A DNA stretch of 64,000 nt, from contig NZ_OZ242344.1 in assembly GCF_965208485.1 (NCBI RefSeq), positions 620,001-684,000 on the forward strand, in the 5' to 3' direction. Shown piece by piece: positions 58,845 through 64,000 of the stretch. Every line of letters starts with the position of its first letter. Position 1 is the stretch's first letter. The position numbers and the translations under genes are program-made. Source of the stretch: Poriferisodalis sp965208485 (GTDB lineage Bacteria > Actinomycetota > Acidimicrobiia > Acidimicrobiales > Poriferisodalaceae). The notes under the pieces were generated by a model. It was not told where the DNA came from. It did no database searches and saw only the letters and a program-made list of their open reading frames with translations.

Positions 58845-60083
58845 ATGGCGCACGCATACACCGACAAGGGCCTCGAGATGCAGGAGGCCGTGAAGTCGTT
58901 CATGGACGACCACATCTACCCCAACGAGGAGGAGTACAACGAGCAGTACGAAGAGCTCGTAGCCGCCGGGCAAGTGCACGCCACCCCGACAATCATGGAG
59001 AAGCTCAAGGCGGCGGCGCGCGAACGCGGCTTGTGGAACCTGTTCATCCCCCACCTCGACCCGCAGGCGCCGGGCACGAAGCTGTCCAACCTGGACTACT
59101 CGCCGATCTCCGAAGAGCTCGGCAAGGTGTCGTTCAGCTCCGAGGCGCTGAACTGCGCGGCGCCTGACACCGGCAACATGGAGATTCTGAACCTGTACGG
59201 CTCCGAGCGGGTCAAGCAGCAGTACCTGGCACCGCTGCTGGAGGGGGAGTTCCGCTCGACCTTCTCGATGACCGAGCCTGAGGTGGCCAGCTCTGATGCC
59301 TCCAACATCCGCCTGCGGATCGACAAGGACGGCGATGAGTACGTGCTGAACGGTCGCAAGTGGTTCTCCTCGAACGCGCTGCGGCCCGAGTGCAAGGTGC
59401 TCATTGTGATGGGCAAGAACGACCCGGACGGGCCGCGCCATCGCCAGCAGTCGATGATCGTGGTGCCTCGCGACGCCGAGGGCATCACGGTGGAACGCGA
59501 CCCGCTGGTGTTCGGCTACCACCACCGGGGCGGTCACCCCGAGTTGGTGTACGAGAACGTGAGGGTGCCCGAGGACCACATCCTGGGAGGCGAGGGCGAG
59601 GGCTTCGCCATCAGCCAGGCCCGGCTGGGCCCCGGACGCATCCACCACTGCATGCGTTCGATCGGCGTGGCCGAACGGGCGCTGGAGTACATGTGCAAGC
59701 GGGCGCTCGAACGCCACACCTTCGGCAAGTCGGTTGCCCAGCAAGGCCTCATCCAGGACTGGATCGCCGAAGCACGTATCGAGATCGACCAGGCCCGTGA
59801 GTACGTGCTGCATGTCGCACATCTGATGGACACCATCGGCAACAAGGCCGCCGCGCAGGAGATCTCCGGCATCAAGGTGGTGGTGCCCAACATGGCGCTG
59901 AAGATCATCGATCGGGCCATCCAGGTGCACGGCGCCAGCGGTGTCACCCAGTTCTTCCCGCTGGCCGAGATGTACGCCCAGATGCGGACGCTGCGGATCG
60001 CTGACGGCCCCGACGAGGTTCACAAGATGACCATCGCCCGCCGCGAGCTCCGCCGCCACGACCCCGACTTCCGTATGGGCTAG
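58845..60083 (+). CDS. Acyl-CoA dehydrogenase (ACAD10/11-like)
   Basis: A 412-residue flavoenzyme. FSMTEPEVASSDASNIRLRI is the first acyl-CoA dehydrogenase signature, GRKWFSSNALRPECKVLIVM, ISQARLGPGRIHHCMRSIGV, RHTFGKSVAQQGLIQDWIAE and the C-terminal QVHGASGVTQFFPLAEMYAQ..RIADGPDEVH. The GRIHHCMR..DGPDEVH pattern fits ACAD10/11-type enzymes that act on long or 4-hydroxy acyl-CoAs. The ATG 58845 has ACAGGAGCACCGAC upstream. It reduces FAD and passes electrons to ETF. Confidence 0.9.
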   Translation: MAHAYTDKGLEMQEAVKSFMDDHIYPNEEEYNEQYEELVAAGQVHATPTIMEKLKAAARERGLWNLFIPHLDPQAPGTKLSNLDYSPISEELGKVSFSSEALNCAAPDTGNMEILNLYGSERVKQQYLAPLLEGEFRSTFSMTEPEVASSDASNIRLRIDKDGDEYVLNGRKWFSSNALRPECKVLIVMGKNDPDGPRHRQQSMIVVPRDAEGITVERDPLVFGYHHRGGHPELVYENVRVPEDHILGGEGEGFAISQARLGPGRIHHCMRSIGVAERALEYMCKRALERHTFGKSVAQQGLIQDWIAEARIEIDQAREYVLHVAHLMDTIGNKAAAQEISGIKVVVPNMALKIIDRAIQVHGASGVTQFFPLAEMYAQMRTLRIADGPDEVHKMTIARRELRRHDPDFRMG

Positions 60084-60129
60084 GTACTGCCGCGGCGACA
60101 ACTGACGATCGCCGGGCACACGGCGATCA

Positions 60130-61701
60130 TCACTCGGCTGGCGTTTCGCAGTACGGCAATCCGTAGCGGGTCAGCCACAGTTGCTCAAGATCTGCTCTGA
60201 CCATCTCGCCGCCTGCCCACCCGTCAGGGGCCTCCTCGGTGAGTGCTGCGATGAGTCGGCAGCGGACATCGTTCGCGCCCCGACCGTCCGCTGGCAGCAC
60301 GGCGCTCGCGGCGACCATGCTCGTCAGTGCGTCGGCGTCGTTGCGGCGCCGAATCTCGGCTTGCTGCCAGTTCGCAAGCAGCGTCGCTGCCATCGCGAGT
60401 GCGAGTGCGATAGCGACTGTGCTCCTCAGCACGCGTTGGGCCGTCCAATTGAATGCGGCCCTGTGCAGCACGACCAAGCACGACGCGGCCACGAACGACC
60501 ACCCGACCTGCGTGAGCAGCGTCTCGCGCCAAGAGACACCGATGGCGGGCTGGCGATTCTGCGTCCATTCCGAGAGACCGGCGACAAGCGCCGAACCCAC
60601 CGCTGTCGAGGTGCCGAGCAGCACCAGCGCCGCTGCGAGCCTGCCCTGTCTCTGATTCGCCCGCCGTGCATCAAACGGCGCTTTCGCAGTTCGCGCGAGA
60701 GCAGCAGTCACGAGGGCGACCGCGAATACGACGATCACGATGTATGAGTTGTCGCACAGATCGACGAATCCGAGATCGACACCAGCACGCTGCGAACGCT
60801 CCGACGCCTCTGCCCAGCCAAATAGGGGGAACCCGCTCCACAACCGTCCCAGCGTCGCGCCTGCCGCGGTGGACGACAGGCTGAGTGCCGAGCCGTCATA
60901 GCAGCCGCCGGAAGCACAGATGACGGCGATCACCGCTCGCGTTGGTACGAACACGACAGCGAACGCCACGGTGTGAATAAGCCATCGACGGGCTGCTGCG
61001 GTCCCCAGCAGGGCGCGAAACGGCATGGCCGCGGCAACAGCTCGACTCACTACGAACACCGCGGCGAGCACCGGGGTGAGATACATCAGGTCATAGAACG
61101 CCGCCGCTACTACGCCGCCTAGAGCCATCAAGAAGCGCTCGTGACCCCGTAGCGCCCGTCGTTCAAGGTCGCGGTCGCGGCAGATCATCAGCGCTATGAC
61201 AAGCATGAGCGCTACCGAGCCTGCGAACATATGCGGGAACGCCCCCAAGGCGCCACCGCCACGGTTCGTGATCAGGACCGCAGCCAGGGCCAGCGGGTAC
61301 AACGACACAAGCGACCCTGCCTGCACGTCAGCGGATCGCATCAATGCCCTGACGATCGCAGCAGCCGATAGCGCCACACACGCAGCCATGAGCAGCCGGA
61401 TCCCGCCCAAGACCACGTGTGGAGGCAACGCAGTCGCTTCGCTCGCGTCATAGGCGAATGCGATGACCAGCCACTCCCACAAGCGTCCGATCGGGCGGAA
61501 ATTGCCGTGGTCGAAGAGATACGGCTCGATTCCTCGGATGACCTGACGCGCTGCTGCCACCGGGTTCGCCCCGCCGTGCAGCGGACGCGTGAACACCATG
61601 CGCCGTTCATCCCAATACAGGGCGAGCCCCGCCAACGGCAGCACCACCAGCACGCTCGGCAGGCACGAAAGGACCGCGGAGTCGGGTCGCAGACGGAATC
61701 G
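60130..61701 (-). pseudogene. Multi-pass membrane protein gene, main part (split by IS1380)
   Basis: Codons 23-545 of a membrane protein whose first 22 codons lie at 63337-63402 on the far side of the IS. Joining the two across one copy of the 5-bp target duplication gives the continuous frame ..QASTPKRFRLRPDSAV. About ten or more hydrophobic helices; a soluble loop HGGANPVAAARQVIRGIEPY and NFRPIGRLWEWL resembles catalytic loops of membrane glycosyltransferases, but I cannot name a family. C-terminal tail is soluble (about residues 480-545). The IS carries its own promoter region outward only on the other strand, so expression is probably lost. Confidence 0.7.
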
Positions 61702-61706
61702 CTTAG
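61702..61706. repeat. Target-site duplication, left (CTTAG)
   Basis: CTTAG here and again at 63337-63341 flank the IS1380 element, consistent with the 5-bp duplications known for ISEcp1-type members of this family. Confidence 0.8.
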
Positions 61707-63336
61707 CCCAGATCCATCGGTTTGGTTGGGCTGGTGGGGTTTGCGTCCACCAGAAAGGCCTGCTGGGGTGGCATTTTGCCGGTTGTGAGATCGCGGCGTG
61801 ATGCCATGACGGGAGGCGCTTTCTGTGAGCGATGATACGCGGTTGTTGGACCGGGTCGTGGCAGTGTTCGACGTGGGCTCTTTGGTGGGGGACGCGGGTC
61901 TGCTGGCGGTGGGCACGCTGGCGGGCCGGTTGGGCTTGGAGGGCTTGATCGACGAGACTGTGCGCCCGCCTGCGGCGGGCCGCGGGTCGGGAGCGAAGGT
62001 GCTCACGGCGGTGTGCTCGATGCTGGTGGGGGGCTCTTTCTTTTCGGACGCGGACAGGCTGCGGGCCGGCTCGGCGGGGTCGGTGGTTGGGTTCGCGCCG
62101 GTGGCGCCGTCCACGTTGGGGACGTTCTTGCGGTCCTTCACGTGGGGTCATGTGCGTCAGCTGGACCGCGTCCAGGAGCTGGCTTTGGGCCGCGCGTGGG
62201 ACGCAGGCGCCGCCCCGGCGGCGGAACGGGTCACGGTCGATGTCGATTCCACGGTCGCGGTGGTGCACAGCGACGCGAAGGGCGGCGCTGCATACGGGCA
62301 CGGTGGGCGGCTGGGATATCACCCGCTGGTGGCTTCACGCGACGACACCGGCGAGATCGTGCACTCCCGGATGCGCAAGGGCTCCTCCCAGCGGGGCCAT
62401 GTCCGCTTCTTCGCCGAGACCGTCAACCGGGTGCGCCGTCTCGCCCCGGACGCGGAGCTGACGGTGCGCGCGGACGCGGGGTTCTTGTCGTGGGGCCTGG
62501 TCGACAAGCTCGACGCGCTCGACGCCAGGTTCGTGATCGCTGTCGCCTCGAACCCCGCCGTCGGCAGGGCCGTCGCGGCCGTCGACGATGCGGACTGGAC
62601 CCCGATCGGCTACACCGACGACGGCGAGGCCCAAGTCGCCGAAACGACGCTCACCAGCGCACGGCGGCCCAACCGCAAGCCCGAGCGCACGGTGCGGCTG
62701 GTGGTGCGCCGCACCCGCCTGGTCGGCGACCAGGCCGACCTGTTCCCCAACTGGCGCCACCACACATTCGTCACCGACATCAGCGAAGCCGAACTCGACA
62801 CCAAAGCAGCCGACGCCGCCTGCCGATCCCACGCACGCGTCGAGCTCGCCACCGCCGACCTCAAAGCCGGCGGCCTCGCCCACAGCCCCTCAGCCAGCTT
62901 CACCGCCAACGCCGCCTGGCTCGCCTGCGCCGCCTTGGCCCACAACATCGCACGCTGGACAGCACGCATCGGCCAAGTCCACGACCCCCGAAAGCTCACC
63001 GTTGGGGCCACCATCGCACGCCGCTTGCTCACCATGCCCGGCCGGCTCGTCAACCGCAGCGGCCGACCCACCCTGCGGCTCCCGGCCCGACGGCCCTGGG
63101 CCGACACGTTCACCACAGCACTGCGACACATCCGCAACCTGCCCCAGCGCTGCTGAACAAACCCCAGCGCCACGCCACGCCGCGCAGCACACCCCCCGGG
63201 CGCAGCACACAAACCACCCCCCAAGCCGCCGCCGACCACCCACGCGTCCGCCCAGCCCTCACCCCGCCCCGACCCCAAACCGCACCACCGACATCCCACC
63301 CAACCCCACACCGCACACCCCACCGGTGGATCCGGG
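61707..63336 (+). mobile_element. Complete IS1380-family insertion sequence
   Basis: A 1630-bp element. Terminal inverted repeats are CCCAGATCCATCGGT (left, 61707-61721) and, as complement at the right end (63322-63336), CCCGGATCCACCGGT: 13 of 15 identical. One transposase gene fills most of it. The 3' segment after the gene is strongly C-rich. It interrupts a membrane-protein gene between codons 22 and 23, and the intact structure and duplication suggest a recent insertion. Confidence 0.88.
61825..63156 (+). CDS. IS1380-family transposase
   Basis: A 443-residue DDE transposase. VTVDVDSTVAVVHSDAKGGA has the first Asp, ADAGFLSWGLVDKLDA with the second, and the C-terminal SRSHARVELATADLKAGG-type region (here CRSHARVELATADLKAGGLA) the Glu; AYGHGGRLGYHPLVAS and RKGSSQRGHVRFFAETV are typical of IS1380. 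Start GTG 61825 with GGGAGG upstream. No frameshift or stop is seen, so the enzyme should be functional. Confidence 0.92.
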   Translation: MSDDTRLLDRVVAVFDVGSLVGDAGLLAVGTLAGRLGLEGLIDETVRPPAAGRGSGAKVLTAVCSMLVGGSFFSDADRLRAGSAGSVVGFAPVAPSTLGTFLRSFTWGHVRQLDRVQELALGRAWDAGAAPAAERVTVDVDSTVAVVHSDAKGGAAYGHGGRLGYHPLVASRDDTGEIVHSRMRKGSSQRGHVRFFAETVNRVRRLAPDAELTVRADAGFLSWGLVDKLDALDARFVIAVASNPAVGRAVAAVDDADWTPIGYTDDGEAQVAETTLTSARRPNRKPERTVRLVVRRTRLVGDQADLFPNWRHHTFVTDISEAELDTKAADAACRSHARVELATADLKAGGLAHSPSASFTANAAWLACAALAHNIARWTARIGQVHDPRKLTVGATIARRLLTMPGRLVNRSGRPTLRLPARRPWADTFTTALRHIRNLPQRC

Positions 63337-63402
63337 CTTAGGGGTGCTCGCCTGGGTCCCGCCCACCAGCGGCCGCCTTTCGGCGCAAGGCGTGCCGCCC
63401 AT
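63337..63402 (-). pseudogene. 5' fragment of the split membrane-protein gene
   Basis: ATG 63402 with a GGAGG ribosome site starts MGGTPCAERRPLVGGTQAST and PK, 22 codons in frame with the part at 61701-60130 once the IS and one CTTAG copy are removed. The start and ribosome site therefore remain intact but cut off from the rest. Confidence 0.75.
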
Positions 63403-63404
63403 AG

Positions 63405-63532
63405 GTGGGTCCCTCCGGTAGTGGGTCGATGTCTGTCACCAACGCCGACACAGCCGATCCGAAGGGACCTCTGAGGGACCCACTGCTTCTCGGCTATGCC
63501 ATTCCCGGTTTGGGAGACGGCGTTGGTGACAG
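63405..63532. repeat. Two crossing inverted repeats (pseudoknot-like order)
   Basis: Arm A GTGGGTCCCTC (63405-63415) pairs with 63473-63483; arm B CTGTCACCAACGCCG (63433-63447) pairs perfectly with 63518-63532. The order is A, B, A', B', so both cannot form as simple nested hairpins. The B pair delimits exactly 100 bp. Arm A includes the ribosome-site region of the split membrane gene. No coding frame here is convincing; the rest up to 63719 shows nothing recognisable. Confidence 0.7.
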
Positions 63533-63719
63533 GCTGAATGGTAGCCACCGACTGTCTCGATTTGGCTTGCATTCGGAAGAAACGATGGAGTTGACGAAAC
63601 CTGCACAATTTCCTGCGGCAGACGGAGGGTCCGCTGTAGGCATGCGCCGGGGTCGGTTTCTTGGCCGATGGCCGGATTGAACTGCGGTTACCCCAAGCGG
63701 GGTTAAAGCTCCGCGTGCG

Positions 63720-63995
63720 TCAGGCGCGCTCCGTCAAGCCTTCTCCGAACTCGATTCGGACAACGGACACGCCTGCTACCGATTCGACATCTCGCAAGGC
63801 TGAGCACAGCGCTTGATCCCGTGACACTGCCGACCGTGTGAACTCCAGCGTGTCGTGCCCGATGGTCGCGTCGCCGCAACCAGCCTCGTACAGGGCGTCA
63901 AGCGTGGACCAGTTGAGGAGGTCGGCACCGGCAGTCACCAGCACGAAGCGGAACGTCTCGCCCGGCTCGTCCATCTGAACGTCGCTCGCGCTCAT
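63720..63995 (-). CDS. Small conserved hypothetical protein
   Basis: A 91-residue soluble protein: ETFRFVLVTAGADLLNWSTL, DALYEAGCGDATIGHDTLEF, TRSAVSRDQALCSALRDVES and VSVVRIEFGEG. The pattern resembles small proteins found beside toxin or HNH/DNA-binding genes, but no function can be given. Start ATG 63995 just inside the window edge. A partner gene upstream would lie outside the window. Confidence 0.55.
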   Translation of the reverse strand: MSASDVQMDEPGETFRFVLVTAGADLLNWSTLDALYEAGCGDATIGHDTLEFTRSAVSRDQALCSALRDVESVAGVSVVRIEFGEGLTERA

Positions 63996-64000
63996 GTCAC

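Noticed and set aside
62013..63341. 442-codon + strand frame overlapping the IS1380 transposase
   Set aside because: Arg/Pro-rich out-of-frame reading of the transposase gene.
63433..63532. 100-bp inverted repeat as another member of the GCAGGTCAG family
   Set aside because: It lacks the CTAG ends and the core motif, so it is kept as a separate structure.

Overview
The window is about 64 kb of GC-rich DNA that reads as an actinobacterial chromosome. Mycothiol synthase (mshD), the menaquinone genes menA and menG, several F420-type luciferase-like monooxygenases, a cytochrome P450, many short-chain dehydrogenases and acyl-CoA enzymes all fit a free-living or host-associated member of Acidimicrobiia. 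That class-level placement is an inference from gene content. No rRNA or tRNA gene was seen.

Layout. 1-6.1 kb: housekeeping genes (rlmN, mshD, menG, a YbaK-type deacylase, menA), a thioesterase gene altered by two tandem duplications, and a carboxymuconolactone-decarboxylase-family gene whose in-frame TGA looks like selenocysteine. 6.2-10.2 kb: a complete Hen1-Pnkp RNA-repair operon. 10.3-18.2 kb: an alcohol dehydrogenase, a DUF418 membrane protein, a CotH/lamin-tail lipoprotein and a belt of gene remnants (PhyH dioxygenase, methyltransferase, CopC/CopD, carotenoid oxygenase). 18.2-23 kb: haloalkane dehalogenase, arylsulfatase and a metallo-beta-lactamase-fold hydrolase. 23-37 kb: a patchwork of IS remnants (IS1182-like, IS110), a predicted PD-(D/E)XK nuclease, catabolic genes, an ABC ATPase, a shortened acyl-CoA carboxylase subunit, a DUF222/HNH gene and small inverted-repeat elements. 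37.5-48 kb: a long + strand catabolic cluster (LLM oxidoreductase, Rieske oxygenase, cupin, SDR, ThDP enzyme, molybdenum hydroxylase, VOC dioxygenase). 48-54.3 kb: a - strand operon of P450, amidohydrolase, SDR, ERG4/ERG24-like reductase and COG0523 GTPase. 54.5-60.1 kb: an LLM monooxygenase, an AAA ATPase coupled to a nuclease-like protein, an SDR and an acyl-CoA dehydrogenase. 60.1-64 kb: a membrane-protein gene split at codon 22 by an intact IS1380 element with a 5-bp target duplication, then crossing inverted repeats and one small ORF.

Three themes stand out. First, the 5.5-6.1 kb gene has TGA exactly where the second Cys of a CxxC redox motif belongs, followed by a SECIS-like hairpin; this is the strongest single candidate for unusual biology. 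Second, short tandem duplications (7, 14, 16, 17, 17 and 27 bp) recur and repeatedly shift reading frames, and several genes keep both termini while the middle is deleted, which suggests a genome undergoing erosion. Third, a family of roughly 100-bp elements with a fixed central GCAGGTCAG has arms that differ between copies yet are exactly self-complementary within each copy. A two-gene ATPase plus nuclease-like operon (55.75-57.75 kb) is a candidate defence module.
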